From Spirodela intermedia (Eukaryota > Streptophyta > Magnoliopsida > Alismatales > Araceae), in contig LR746275.1 in NCBI GenBank assembly GCA_902729315.2, positions 436,501 through 500,500 on the forward strand: a stretch of 64,000 nt of DNA, read 5' to 3'. The notes below the pieces were generated by a model. It had not been told where the DNA came from, searched no databases, and saw only the letters and a list, made by a program, of their open reading frames with translations. Below, piece by piece: positions 38,299-51,239 of this stretch (the first letter of the stretch is position 1; each line of letters starts with the position of its first letter). The position numbers and the translations under genes are program-made.

Positions 38299-41200
38299 GA
38301 CAATGAGAATGATGCCTCACACCCTCCATGTGTACTCTTTGTTTTTAGATTTTTCACATTGCTTTCTCTTTTTTTTTTCAAAATAAGTGATTTCTCCTCA
38401 CAAGTCCTATAGATTAGGGGGCAAAAATCTCTATTAAATTCAAATCATCATTCAAATTTTCACATCAAGTAAATACTATTCATAAAGATCATGAAGTAAA
38501 ATTTGTAAAATCAAATCCATATTATCTATCATGTATCCAAAGAGTATTTCAATATTTCATACTACTAAATCATTCTTTTGACTCAATAATACTCTTCCTA
38601 GTATCTTTTGGTATCAATCAATTTAATTGATTTAATTTTTCATGCATGCAATATGATGTAAGAAATTTGTAAATTAGATAATTCTGACAGTTCTATTTTC
38701 TATTTTCAGTTCTATTTTTAGCAGTAATAAATTTGTTAAAAATAAATCAAAACTATCCTCTTTATAGTTGTAATTTCGAATTTTAGTAATATATGTCTAG
38801 GGGATTGAAATGTGAGAAAAGGGTCTCTAGAATTTTAAATTTCAAGCTATTTTTTTCTGTTGTTTTTGACAATCTATTGTGAGAAAATAAATGTTACAGT
38901 TTTTCTGAATTTTATTTTATTTTTATTTTTTTAGTTACTATTCTAAGTTGAATAAAATGCAAACACATGTTCTTAATCATCTTACAACATAAGTTAAAAA
39001 TGAATACTTCACCTCCCAACTTAAAAATGACATTGTCCTCAATGACACAGATCGAAACAAAATATACAAAAAATATAATTTTTAAGTGAAGCATGTATAT
39101 GTGCAAAATTAAGCATTAAAATTATTTTCATAAATGATAAAGCTTAGAAAGACATCACCTCAACCTTATTTTTAATTTTTCACTTCATCTTACACTCCTC
39201 TTGCACCTTTTCGAAAAAATAAAATAGAAACAAGTACTACAAAATTCTAAGAAAAATAGAGTTTTAAAAAAATCAAACAGAATGAAATAAAAATCATGGG
39301 TTACCTCCCATATAGCGCTGAATTTAATGTCTTCAGTTGGACAGTTGGCCATCAAAATATATTTGTATCCCAAAGTAAGTTTCATGATATTCTTTTTTAG
39401 ATTTAGCATAAATTCATATACTTCATTTATATACCTTGACATACTTTCAACCAAATAAAAATGGAAATTAATAAAATTTTCCCAAAAATAATATTTCCAT
39501 TTTGAAAAGAATATTTCCTTATTTCTATCTTGTTTTGTAAGGCTCTCATTCATTAATAAATAATTTATATTAATCTAAATTTTTTTCATCTAAATTGATA
39601 TCTCTAATTCTTCCATTCATCTATTTCTTAATGTCTTCTTTTATCTGTATAATCTTCCCCAGCTCCATTTTATCTTCCATACATATTTGTTCAATTTTAG
39701 AGGAGTGAAATATTTCAAGCTTAGAAATAATTCTAATGGGCTGTGGATTTTGAAGGATGGAATGATTGTCTTCTTTAATCTCAGATCTAATGAATTTAGT
39801 AAAATTTAAATTTTCTCCTCCAAAATTATCTCTATATTCATATCTATTATTTTCGTTTCTCCCCATTAATTGAATCAACTCTTTTTTAGCTTTTCGTTTC
39901 TCAACTCATCAAATTTTTCATCTTCCCAAGAGCTATCTTTTAATTTCTATATATGATATACATCATCATCCTTACTATCAACATCCATGGCTGTAAAATT
40001 ATGATTATATTTATTAATTTCATCTCCTACATCTCCCAAATCAACTAATTTTTCATCACTTGAAATATGTTTTTCTTCATTTCTGTCCTTACTCCCTAAA
40101 ATTTGGATGATTTTTCCATTATCAATTATTGTTTTTCATCTAAGGGCTCTTTCTCCTCATCATCCTCACTATATTCATTCATCAATTGTGAATAATAAAT
40201 GATTTTATTCAAATTTTTTGCTATTATTTTTGGCCTTAATATTCTTATTTACTTCTAATGGATCATCGATTTCTTCTAATAGTTGGAAATAAGGATCAAG
40301 TAAAATATTCTCACTCAATATATTCACTGTCCTAACATTTTCATTTTGTGAGTTTTTTCCTAGATTCATACTATTAGACTCTCCTTGCTGAAATCCTATT
40401 GTGGGGCGGTTCCCTAGATGTTTTATAGGCTGACTAGGTAGTTGTCCCTCTTCTCTCTTATTCTCAAGAGTTTCTATAATTTATTTTTGGTGTAGCATCA
40501 TTTGATTCATAGTTTGTTGTATCATTTAGCTCATTTGCTGCATCATTTCCATAGCATTAGGTTAGATTTGAGAGGACTGATTTTTTTGAAAGCTATATTC
40601 CTATTTTGGACGAAATTCAAAATTTGAATTGGATCTAAGTGCTTATGGAGTTTGAATATTATTTGAGTTTCTCTACAAAAAATTATTTCCCAAATTAGGA
40701 TTATAAGAATTAAAAAAATATTCTCTATTTTTACTAAAATCGTGGGGTACCTGTACTTGTTCTTGCCTATGATGATATTGAAATTTAAAATGATCATTTT
40801 CACCATACATAGGACCTGTATTATTTGAATTAAATTGAGGGTTAAGAGACTTTCTAATATTGTCAATAAGTAAATCAAGTTTTTTTAATCTTTGATTAAT
40901 TTTATTAACTTCATTTCTAAATTTAGAATCATCATCATGATGTAATTCAAAAATTCTTCTCTTCTTATCCCTGTTATATAATTCGAAAGAGACGATCTCT
41001 AGAATTTTCACTTAAATTCTCATAAAGACTATAAATCTCATCAGGGGTTTTCTCTATAAAAGCTCCTCCACATATAAAATCAACTATATTTCTATGTTGT
41101 TCTAATAATACATCATAAAAAATTCTATTGTGTTGCCACTTGGGTATAGCATGATGAGGACACTTTCTAAGTAAATTTTTGAATGTTTCTCATGTCTCAT

Positions 41201-41528
41201 GTAAAGTTTTTCCTAGTCTTTGAGAAAAACTCCACATATATTTTCTCATATTTTGAGTTTTTCCTAAGGGATAAATTTTTTGAAAAAAAGCCTATTCTAT
41301 GTCTTTCTTGCTAGTTAATTCTCTATCTAATATGGATAGCCAATGACTAGTTTTGTCCCTAAGTGTATGAGGAAATAATTTCATCTTAATAATTTCTAAT
41401 GTAACTTGAGGGAGATTAACTAAATCACAGACCATATGAAATTTTTCTAGGTGCTGATGAGGTTACTCTAAAGGCAATCTATGAAAATTAGGGAGCATTT
41501 GAAAAATTTCTAGATTTATTTCGAATTT
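38299..41528 (-). repeat. Tandem unit 2 of 3 (3230 bp)
   Basis: Same content as unit 1. Differences seen: a short substitution at about 39697-39699 (TTA for GCG, changing one codon of a decayed frame) and one-base deletions in T runs near 40132 and 40357. Otherwise the same frames, with the same stops, are present. Confidence 0.95.
40538..41528 (-). pseudogene. gag copy in tandem unit 2, N-terminally truncated
   Basis: Same decayed gag as in unit 3 from the KFEIN position onward. Upstream on the minus strand it joins the 3' untranslated sequence of unit 3 instead of the gag start. Confidence 0.75.
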
Positions 41529-44500
41529 GACAATGAGAATGATGCCTCACACCCTCCATGTGTACTCTTTGTTTTTAGATTTTTCACATTGCTTTCTCTT
41601 TTTTTTTTCAAAATAAGTGATTTCTCCTCACAAGTCCTATAGATTAGGGGGCAAAAATCTCTATTAAATTCAAATCATCATTCAAATTTTCACATCAAGT
41701 AAATACTATTCATAAAGATCATGAAGTAAAATTTGTAAAATCAAATCCATATTATCTATCATGTATCCAAAGAGTATTTCAATATTTCATACTACTAAAT
41801 CATTCTTTTGACTCAATAATACTCTTCCTAGTATCTTTTGGTATCAATCAATTTAATTGATTTAATTTTTCATGCATGCAATATGATGTAAGAAATTTGT
41901 AAATTAGATAATTCTGACAGTTCTATTTTCTATTTTCAGTTCTATTTTTAGCAGTAATAAATTTGTTAAAAATAAATCAAAACTATCCTCTTTATAGTTG
42001 TAATTTCGAATTTTAGTAATATATGTCTAGGGGATTGAAATGTGAGAAAAGGGTCTCTAGAATTTTAAATTTCAAGCTATTTTTTTCTGTTGTTTTTGAC
42101 AATCTATTGTGAGAAAATAAATGTTACAGTTTTTCTGAATTTTATTTTATTTTTATTTTTTTAGTTACTATTCTAAGTTGAATAAAATGCAAACACATGT
42201 TCTTAATCATCTTACAACATAAGTTAAAAATGAATACTTCACCTCCCAACTTAAAAATGACATTGTCCTCAATGACACAGATCGAAACAAAATATACAAA
42301 AAATATAATTTTTAAGTGAAGCATGTATATGTGCAAAATTAAGCATTAAAATTATTTTCATAAATGATAAAGCTTAGAAAGACATCACCTCAACCTTATT
42401 TTTAATTTTTCACTTCATCTTACACTCCTCTTGCACCTTTTCGAAAAAATAAAATAGAAACAAGTACTACAAAATTCTAAGAAAAATAGAGTTTTAAAAA
42501 AATCAAACAGAATGAAATAAAAATCATGGGTTACCTCCCATATAGCGCTGAATTTAATGTCTTCAGTTGGACAGTTGGCCATCAAAATATATTTGTATCC
42601 CAAAGTAAGTTTCATGATATTCTTTTTTAGATTTAGCATAAATTCATATACTTCATTTATATACCTTGACATACTTTCAACCAAATAAAAATGGAAATTA
42701 ATAAAATTTTCCCAAAAATAATATTTCCATTTTGAAAAGAATATTTCCTTATTTCTATCTTGTTTTGTAAGGCTCTCATTCATTAATAAATAATTTATAT
42801 TAATCTAAATTTTTTTCATCTAAATTGATATCTCTAATTCTTCCATTCATCTATTTCTTAATGTCTTCTTTTATCTGTATAATCTTCCCCAGCTCCATTT
42901 TATCTTCCATACATATTTGTTCAATTTGCGAGGAGTGAAATATTTCAAGCTTAGAAATAATTCTAATGGGCTGTGGATTTTGAAGGATGGAATGATTGTC
43001 TTCTTTAATCTCAGATCTAATGAATTTAGTAAAATTTAAATTTTCTCCTCCAAAATTATCTCTATATTCATATCTATTATTTTCGTTTCTCCCCATTAAT
43101 TGAATCAACTCTTTTTTAGCTTTTCGTTTCTCAACTCATCAAATTTTTCATCTTCCCAAGAGCTATCTTTTAATTTCTATATATGATATACATCATCATC
43201 CTTACTATCAACATCCATGGCTGTAAAATTATGATTATATTTATTAATTTCATCTCCTACATCTCCCAAATCAACTAATTTTTCATCACTTGAAATATGT
43301 TTTTCTTCATTTCTGTCCTTACTCCCTAAAATTTGGATGATTTTTCCATTATCAATTATTGTTTTTTCATCTAAGGGCTCTTTCTCCTCATCATCCTCAC
43401 TATATTCATTCATCAATTGTGAATAATAAATGATTTTATTCAAATTTTTTGCTATTATTTTTGGCCTTAATATTCTTATTTACTTCTAATGGATCATCGA
43501 TTTCTTCTAATAGTTGGAAATAAGGATCAAGTAAAATATTCTCACTCAATATATTCACTGTCCTAACATTTTCATTTTGTGAGTTTTTTTCCTAGATTCA
43601 TACTATTAGACTCTCCTTGCTGAAATCCTATTGTGGGGCGGTTCCCTAGATGTTTTATAGGCTGACTAGGTAGTTGTCCCTCTTCTCTCTTATTCTCAAG
43701 AGTTTCTATAATTTATTTTTGGTGTAGCATCATTTGATTCATAGTTTGTTGTATCATTTAGCTCATTTGCTGCATCATTTCCATAGCATTAGGTTAGATT
43801 TGAGAGGACTGATTTTTTTGAAAGCTATATTCCTATTTTGGACGAAATTCAAAATTTGAATTGGATCTAAGTGCTTATGGAGTTTGAATATTATTTGAGT
43901 TTCTCTACAAAAAATTATTTCCCAAATTAGGATTATAAGAATTAAAAAAATATTCTCTATTTTTACTAAAATCGTGGGGTACCTGTACTTGTTCTTGCCT
44001 ATGATGATATTGAAATTTAAAATGATCATTTTCACCATACATAGGACCTGTATTATTTGAATTAAATTGAGGGTTAAGAGACTTTCTAATATTGTCAATA
44101 AGTAAATCAAGTTTTTTTAATCTTTGATTAATTTTATTAACTTCATTTCTAAATTTAGAATCATCATCATGATGTAATTCAAAAATTCTTCTCTTCTTAT
44201 CCCTGTTATATAATTCGAAAGAGACGATCTCTAGAATTTTCACTTAAATTCTCATAAAGACTATAAATCTCATCAGGGGTTTTCTCTATAAAAGCTCCTC
44301 CACATATAAAATCAACTATATTTCTATGTTGTTCTAATAATACATCATAAAAAATTCTATTGTGTTGCCACTTGGGTATAGCATGATGAGGACACTTTCT
44401 AAGTAAATTTTTGAATGTTTCTCATGTCTCATGTAAAGTTTTTCCTAGTCTTTGAGAAAAACTCCACATATATTTTCTCATATTTTGAGTTTTTCCTAAG

Positions 44501-44760
44501 GGATAAATTTTTTGAAAAAAAGCCTATTCTATGTCTTTCTTGCTAGTTAATTCTCTATCTAATATGGATAGCCAATGACTAGTTTTGTCCCTAAGTGTAT
44601 GAGGAAATAATTTCATCTTAATAATTTCTAATGTAACTTGAGGGAGATTAACTAAATCACAGACCATATGAAATTTTTCTAGGTGCTGATGAGGTTACTC
44701 TAAAGGCAATCTATGAAAATTAGGGAGCATTTGAAAAATTTCTAGATTTATTTCGAATTT
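41529..44760 (-). repeat. Tandem unit 3 of 3 (3232 bp)
   Basis: Ends where GACAATGGGTGCTAATAGG resumes unique sequence at 44761. Only this unit is joined to the N-terminal part of gag (44761-44883). Confidence 0.95.
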
Positions 44761-44883
44761 GACAATGGGTGCTAATAGGACTCTAATATTGGATGCTCTT
44801 TGAAATGAATACAGGATATAATGATTTTTCATAACCATAAGATTGCTCTCAGTTTGACCTATACTTCTTTCAGGATCCATCAA
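43770..44883 (-). pseudogene. gag of element 1 (the only copy with an N-terminus)
   Basis: From the ATG at 44883, broken by stops, the following read: LAPIVKFEINLEIFQMLPNF, PHQHLEKFHMVCDLVNLPQ, MKLFPHTLRDKTSHWLSIL, RKCPHHAIPKW and GGAFIEKTPDEIYSLYENLS. These match in order the Retrotrans_gag region of Athila-type Ty3/gypsy proteins (typically H-L-x-x-F-x-x-x-C, L-F-P-x-S-L-x-D-x-A-x-x-W-L, C-P-H-H and G-G-x-L-x-x-K-T-P-E). The N-terminal piece lies outside the tandem unit. No CCHC zinc knuckle was recognised. Confidence 0.8.
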
Positions 44884-45159
44884 AATTTATTTTTCTTTCA
44901 GATTTTCAATTTTGAATGAAATAATGAAAGGATTTTCTAGCCTTGGATGGAAGCATCTTCTATCATGCATAAAAAATCAATAAACTCGAGGGAAAAGTTT
45001 AGTAATTTTTACCATACTTCAGGATGCTCCAGTCCTTGCCTTGATTCTTTTTGTTCTTTTTTCTAAAAAAAATTCAATAAGAAAAAAAATAAAACAAGAG
45101 TTAATTTTTTTATATACTTTAAGAGAAAAATAGAAAAATACTAAATATTATATTAAATC
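44884..45159 (-). other. Leader of element 1 between gag and 5' LTR
   Basis: AT-rich and matching 52336-52570 of element 2. The primer-binding site expected next to the LTR is absent: sequence equivalent to 52571-52608 has been deleted. Confidence 0.6.
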
Positions 45160-46785
45160 TAAGTCGTTGTATATTAAAATGTTGTATATTAAATCACACA
45201 AATCTAAAATTTATAAAACTAAAAAAGTATGATTTTTCAGATATTTAAAAGTATTTTTGAACAAATATATCAATTATAATTCAATAAATCTTCCAAAAAA
45301 TAGCGGTAATTTTTCAAGTAAATCAAAAGAATGTAATATAATATCTGGTAATTATTCAGAATTTTGGTCAATGAATACAATTTTCTATGAATTTTGTATT
45401 AGAAAATGAAAAAGAAATATTTTAAAATTCACGAAAAGAGGAAATAAGGGTGCAGACATCAGGATGAGGTCAGTGCCCAGCGAACGCGAATTGGGTGAAA
45501 GTAGAGTTCCGCCCGGCGATTCTTACATAAGTGATTATAGATAATTTAATTAATCAAATTAAGATTTGTAAAAGCTAAAAGAATCATAATTGAATGAAGT
45601 ATATTTTGGTAAATTAAAATCACACAAAGTATCAGAAACGTAAATTAAGTTAAAAGCAGGAAAATGAAGTTTCGGCATCATGACGGTGATGCGTCGGCGA
45701 TGCACTAGAATCTTGAGTGTTCAAAAGGATTGTCGTATAGTGTCCACAGCCTCGAAGGCTCTTCTTAGACAAAGATGACGTGGACAATCTCTAGATCTCC
45801 TTGTGAAGTCTAGAGATTAATGAAATGGGTCTTCGAATCATCTTTGGCAGCTGTCACCCGGCGTAGTGGAAAAATGACGATTTTGCAGTTCTCTGGTGGC
45901 TGTCACCCAATGGAGAAGAGTTGGATGGAGGTGGGGCGTATGTCAGGGAGCTTCATCCTTAGGTTCGTGCAGCAAGAAGAGGCTCTTCATCACATCTGGT
46001 ATACTCTCAAGAGGTGGCGACTCATCTCCCGGTAGATCATCCTCTTCTTGACGATGGCTTGTTTGTCGATCAATCAAAGATGATTTACTTGATGGATTTG
46101 CGATCTTTTTATCGCGAATCGTTCAACAATTTTAGTAGCAATACTCTGCAAATCGCATTGTCGAGATTTTTGCCGATGATCTGGCGATTCTCATTGCTTA
46201 ATCCTTTACTGACGATCTGCAAGAAAGTCGCGATAATCAAATAAAAATATGTGACTTTTGACTCTGGGAGGATTTAGTTGCTTGCCCTTTCAAGGGAAGG
46301 TGACAGGTTTAGTCCCACATTGGTTGTGTGCCGATGTTTCGGGCAAATATATACTAATGTTTCATTTCTAAGCAAGTCCCTTCTCTTGCGTGTACGACCA
46401 CTCCTTGCCCCATAGCTGGCTGGCCACTGGTGACGTGGAAGGGGAGTGGCACACACATGCCCCTATCAGTCCAAGCCACTCGAGCCTTCGTTTGTGGCTA
46501 CTCCCTGACTGAGCTCCCGACCTGCTTGCAAGCCTGGTTGGCCAATGGGTCCCCTTCATTATATCTTATTTTTATTTTTTATTTCTTTTTTATCATTTAT
46601 CTCAAAAGTAAGATAGTAAAAATCATATAATTTCGTGTAAAATCACATAATTAACCAAAAAATCACATTAATCGATTGAAAACCACTTTTTATATTTTAA
46701 CATAAATATAAGTTTATTTATCATGAGTTAAGGCTAAAACTATATTATTTACTAATTATTAAATCATAATAGTGAAGACTTATCA
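45160..46785 (-). repeat. LTR A, 5' LTR of element 1
   Basis: On the minus strand it begins TGATAAGTCTTCACTATT. Its inner end lacks the last nine bases of the family LTR. It is 1,626 bases long and collinear with LTR B (46800-48562), but retains many more CpG sites, so it is younger. It contains decayed frames only (for example 45820-46035). Confidence 0.85.
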
Positions 46786-46799
46786 CTTCTGATATAGGA

Positions 46800-48562
46800 T
46801 GATGTGACTTAGTCATTGTATAGTAAATCACGTAAATTTAAAATTAATAAAAATAAAATACTAATTTTTAGATATTTAAACATATTTATGAATAAATAAA
46901 TTAATTATAATTCAATAAAAGTTCTAAAATAGTAGTAATTTTCTAGGTCAATTATAAGGATGTAATATAATATCTAGTAATATTTTAAATTTGTTCAAAA
47001 AGAATATAATTTTTTATAAATTTTAAATTAAGAAATGAAAATAAAATATAGTTAAAATTCACAAAAAAAGAAAATAAGAGATGTAGACATTAGGATGATG
47101 TCAACATCTTGATGAATGAGAATCAGAAAAAGTAGAGTTTCACTCAATGATTATTATGTAAGTGATTATAGACGATTTAATTGGTCAAATTAAGATCTAT
47201 AAAAGCTAAAAGAATCATAATTGAATGGAGATTAGTTTGAAAATTTTAAAAAATATAAATCTCTAAATGAAGTAAAAATAAAATTAAAAATATGAAAAAT
47301 AAAGTTCTGACATCGTGGTGACAATGTGTTGGTAATGCACCAGAATCTTGAGTATTCAAGAGGATTGTCATGTATTGTCCACTATCTTGAAGGCTCTTTT
47401 TGAACAAGGACAACATGGGTAATCTCTAGATCTTCTTGCAAAGTCTAGAGATCAATGAAATAGGTCATCGAATCATCTCTAATGGTTGTCACATAATGAA
47501 GCAAAAAAATGATGTCTTTGTGGCTCTCCTCCAACAATTGTCACCCGACAGAGAAGAGCTAAATAGAGGTTGGATGCATGTTAGGGAGCTTCATACTTAA
47601 GTTTACCTAACAAGAAGAGGCTCTTTATTTCACTTGGTACACTCTCAAGAGGTGACGACTTATCTCTTGATGGATTGTCCTCTTCTTGACGACGACTTGT
47701 TTGTCAATCAATCAAAGATGATTTACTCAATAGATTTGTGATCTTATTATCGTGAATCATTTAATAATTTTAGTAACAATGATTTGCAAATTGCATTGAT
47801 GAGATTTTCACCAATGATTAAGTGATTTGGTAGTTTAATCCTTCACCAACAATCTCTAGGAAAATCATGATTTAATTAGATAAAAAAAATTAAGTTTTGG
47901 CCCTAGAAGGATTTGAACCTATGTTAGTCGCCTACCTACATGAGAAAGAAGGAAATAAGTTTCAAATATCTTTATCTATTGACATCATCATGGTATCTCG
48001 TAGTTATAAATAAGGGGTATTTTAGATATTAAAATTATCAAAACATTCTAGGGAAGGTGTGATCGCTGGTTTAGTCTCACTTCAGTTATATGCCAAATGT
48101 TGAGATGCTTATATGGTAATGTGAGATTTAGGAATCAATGAGTCCCTTTCTCGTGTATATACGACCACTCTTTGACTCATACTTGACTGGCCACCGGTGA
48201 TGTGGAAGAGAAGTGACACACACATGTCCCCATCGGTCCATAGCCACTCAAACCCTTGCTTGTGACTCTACCCTGATTATGCTTTTGAGCTGCTTGTGGG
48301 CCCGACTAGCTTGCAAGTCCCCCCCTCCCTTCTCCATTTTTCTATCTTTTTCTTTTCTTTCCTTTTTCTTCATTTATCCCAAAAATAGGGTGATAAAAAT
48401 TAGATAAATTCACATAAAATCACATAGTTAACCAAAAAATCATATTAACCAATTGAAAACCACTTTTTACAATTTTTAAAAAATATAAGTCTATTTATCA
48501 TGAGTTAAGACTAAAACTATATTATTTATTAATTATTAACTCATGATAATAAAAACTTATCA
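46800..48562 (-). repeat. LTR B, 3' LTR of element 2
   Basis: 1,763 bases. On the minus strand it reads TGATAAGTTTTTATTATC at the start and AAGTCACATCA at the end. AT-rich with CpG largely decayed to TpG/CpA. Only 14 bases (46786-46799) separate it from LTR A. Confidence 0.88.
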
Positions 48563-48576
48563 CACCCCCAACTTAA
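48563..48576 (-). other. Polypurine tract of element 2
   Basis: The minus strand reads TTAAGTTGGGGGTG directly before the LTR start TGATAAG, the expected position of the plus-strand primer in an LTR element. Confidence 0.8.
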
Positions 48577-51239
48577 ATCATTGTTAGTCCTCTTAGCAAT
48601 TGAATTACAAAAATTAATAAAAAAAATTATAAATCTTAAATATTATAATTTTATGTATAAAAAAAATACAACTAGTAATGATACACCTCTAGACACTTTG
48701 GACTCTTATATCAAGTATTAAGAATGATGTCAAATACTTAAATATTTAAACACACATTAGAATAATGATCTAGACTTCACTTCTTCTATTCATATCTTCA
48801 TTACTTCTTCACTCATAGATATAATTCACAAAATGTTTTCATCATTAATATTCATCTATTAATAATATTGATCCTACATTTCCCTTTTTCTATAGCTTGA
48901 TTTTTGAAGGTTGCACTATATTTCTTTTCTTTTCTTTATAGTGAATAAGTAGTTTTTTTGTTGACAAATTTTGACAATAAGAATAATGTCTCACACCCTT
49001 TATGTGTACTCTTTCTTTTTAGGACTTTCACATTATCCACTTATTTTTCAACAAGTGTTTTCTGATAGATAATTTTCGACAATGAGAATGATGTCTCACA
49101 CCCTCCAAGTAAGTTATTCATTTTTAGATTTTTCACATTACTCTTTTTTTTAAAATTCTAAAATAAGTGATTTCTCTTTACAAGCCCTATAGATCAAGGT
49201 GCAAAAATCTCTATTAAACTCAAATGATCAATCAAATTTTCACATCAAGTAAATACTAGCCACCAAGATTATGAAGTAAAAACCTATAAAATCAAATCTA
49301 TGTTATTTATCATATATCCAATGAGTATTCAAACATTTCACACTACTAAATCATTCTTTTAACTCAATAATAATCTTCCTAGTATCTTTTGGTATCAATC
49401 AATCTAATTGATTTAATTTTCATGCATATAATATGATGTAAGAAAATTTTAAACTAGATAGTTTTGACAATTCTACTTTCTATTTTCAGCAACAATAAAT
49501 TTATCAAAAATAAATCAAAACTATCCTCTTTATAGGTGTAATGTCGAATTTCAGCAATATGTGTCTCAAAGATTTGAAATGTGAGAAAAAGGTCTCTAGA
49601 ATTTCAAATTTGGGCTATTTTTTCTTTATTATTTTTGACAGAGAATTATTTTTTGCTGTTCATGACAGAGAATTAGAAATTAGATGGTATAGTTTTTCTG
49701 AATTTTATTTTTAGTTTTTTTTCTAAGTGAACATGAAAACAAACGTCAACACGTTCTTAATTCTCCTACAACATAAGTTAAGACTTAATGCTTCACCCCT
49801 CAACTTAAAAATGACATTGTCCTCAATGACATAGAAAAATTGGAATGAAATATGCAGAAAATATAATTTTCAAGTGAATTATGAATATATGCAAAGTTAA
49901 GCACTAAAAATATTACAATAAATGATAAAGCTTAGAAAGACATTACTTCAACCTTGTTTTTATATTTCCACTTCATCTTACACTCCTCTTGTATTTTTTT
50001 TTAAAAAAAAAATATAGAAAACAATACTACAAAATTCTAAGAAAAAAAACTTAAAAAAAACAAAATGAAATAAAAATCGTGGGTTGCCTCTCATGTAGTG
50101 TTGAATTTAATGTCTTCAGTTGGACAGCTCTTAGGTCATATAAGATGATCTATGACCATCAAAATATGTATGTATCCCAAGGTAAGTTTCATAATATTCT
50201 TTTTCAGATTTAGCATAAATTCATATACTTCATATATATACTATGACATACTTTCAACCAAAACAAAATGAAAATTATTTTTTTCTCAAAAATAAAATTT
50301 TTATTTTGAAAAGACTATTTCTCTTTTTTTTTTTTTTAAGGGTCTCATTCATTAGTAAATATTTTCTAGTGGACTATGGGTTTCGAAGGATGGAAGAATT
50401 GTCTACTTTAATCTCAAATCTAATGAATTTATTAAAATTCAAATTTTCTCCTCTAAAATTATCTCTATATTTATATTCATTATTTTTGTTTCTCCCCATT
50501 AGTTGAATCGACTCTTTTTCTAACTTTTTGTTTATGAACTCATCAAATTCCTCATCTTCCCAAGAACTATCTTCTAATTTCAGTATATGATATGCATTAT
50601 TCTTATCATTATCAATCTCCATAGCTACAACATATTGATTAGATTTACAAATTGTCTCTTACATCTCCTAGATCAATTGATTTTTTTCTCATCTGAAATT
50701 ATTTTTTCTTCATTACTATCCTTACTCTCTTCTACTAAAATTTAGATGATTTTTCTATGATCAACTGTTGTTTCTTCATCTAAGGGCTCGTTCTCCTCAT
50801 CATCCTCACTATATTTATTCATCAATTGTGAGTAATAATAATTTTATTTAATTTTTTGGTTATTATATTTTTAACCTTAACATTCTCATTTACTTATAAT
50901 GGTTCATCTATTTCCTCTAATAATGGAGAATAAGGATCAAGTAAAATATTCTCACTCAATGTATTCATTATCCTAACATTTTTATTTTGTAGGTTTTTTT
51001 TCTAAATTTGTTCAGCTAGACTCTCCTTACTAAAATCCTACTGTTGGACAATTTCTTGAATTTTCTATGAGCTGACTAGGTGGTTGTCCCTCTTGTCTCT
51101 TATTTTGAAAAGCCTTTATAAATTACTTTTATTGCAACATCATTTGGTTCATTATTTGTTGCATCATTTGGCTCATTTTTTACATTGTATCCATAAAATT
51201 AGATTTGATTTGAGAGGGCTGATTTTTCTGAAATCTGTA

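Larger units (their letters stand above)
34435..46785 (-). mobile_element. Element 1: gag-only Athila-like LTR element with triplicated interior
   Basis: Minus orientation: 5' LTR at the high-coordinate end (45160-46785), then leader, gag and a long 3' untranslated region running down to about 34440. Gag is recognisable but no protease, RT, RNase H or integrase motif appears anywhere inside. The 3' LTR is missing or reduced to the inverted fragment at 34235-34384. The primer site and about nine terminal LTR bases are also lost at 45160. A 3.23-kb stretch of gag plus 3' region is present three times in tandem. With one copy the interior would be about 4 kb, like element 2. Gag is broken by stops shared by the units, so this is a dead element. 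Confidence 0.8.

Noticed and set aside
35680-43443. Identical small frames of 64, 85, 88, 111, 112 and 122 codons recurring three times
   Set aside because: They look like a conserved gene set but are copies of one decayed retroelement segment in tandem units. Repetition here reflects DNA duplication, not selection.
35067-44767. CRISPR-like or satellite array
   Set aside because: Only three long contiguous units, with no short repeat-spacer structure, and the content is gag and 3' region of a retrotransposon in plant DNA.
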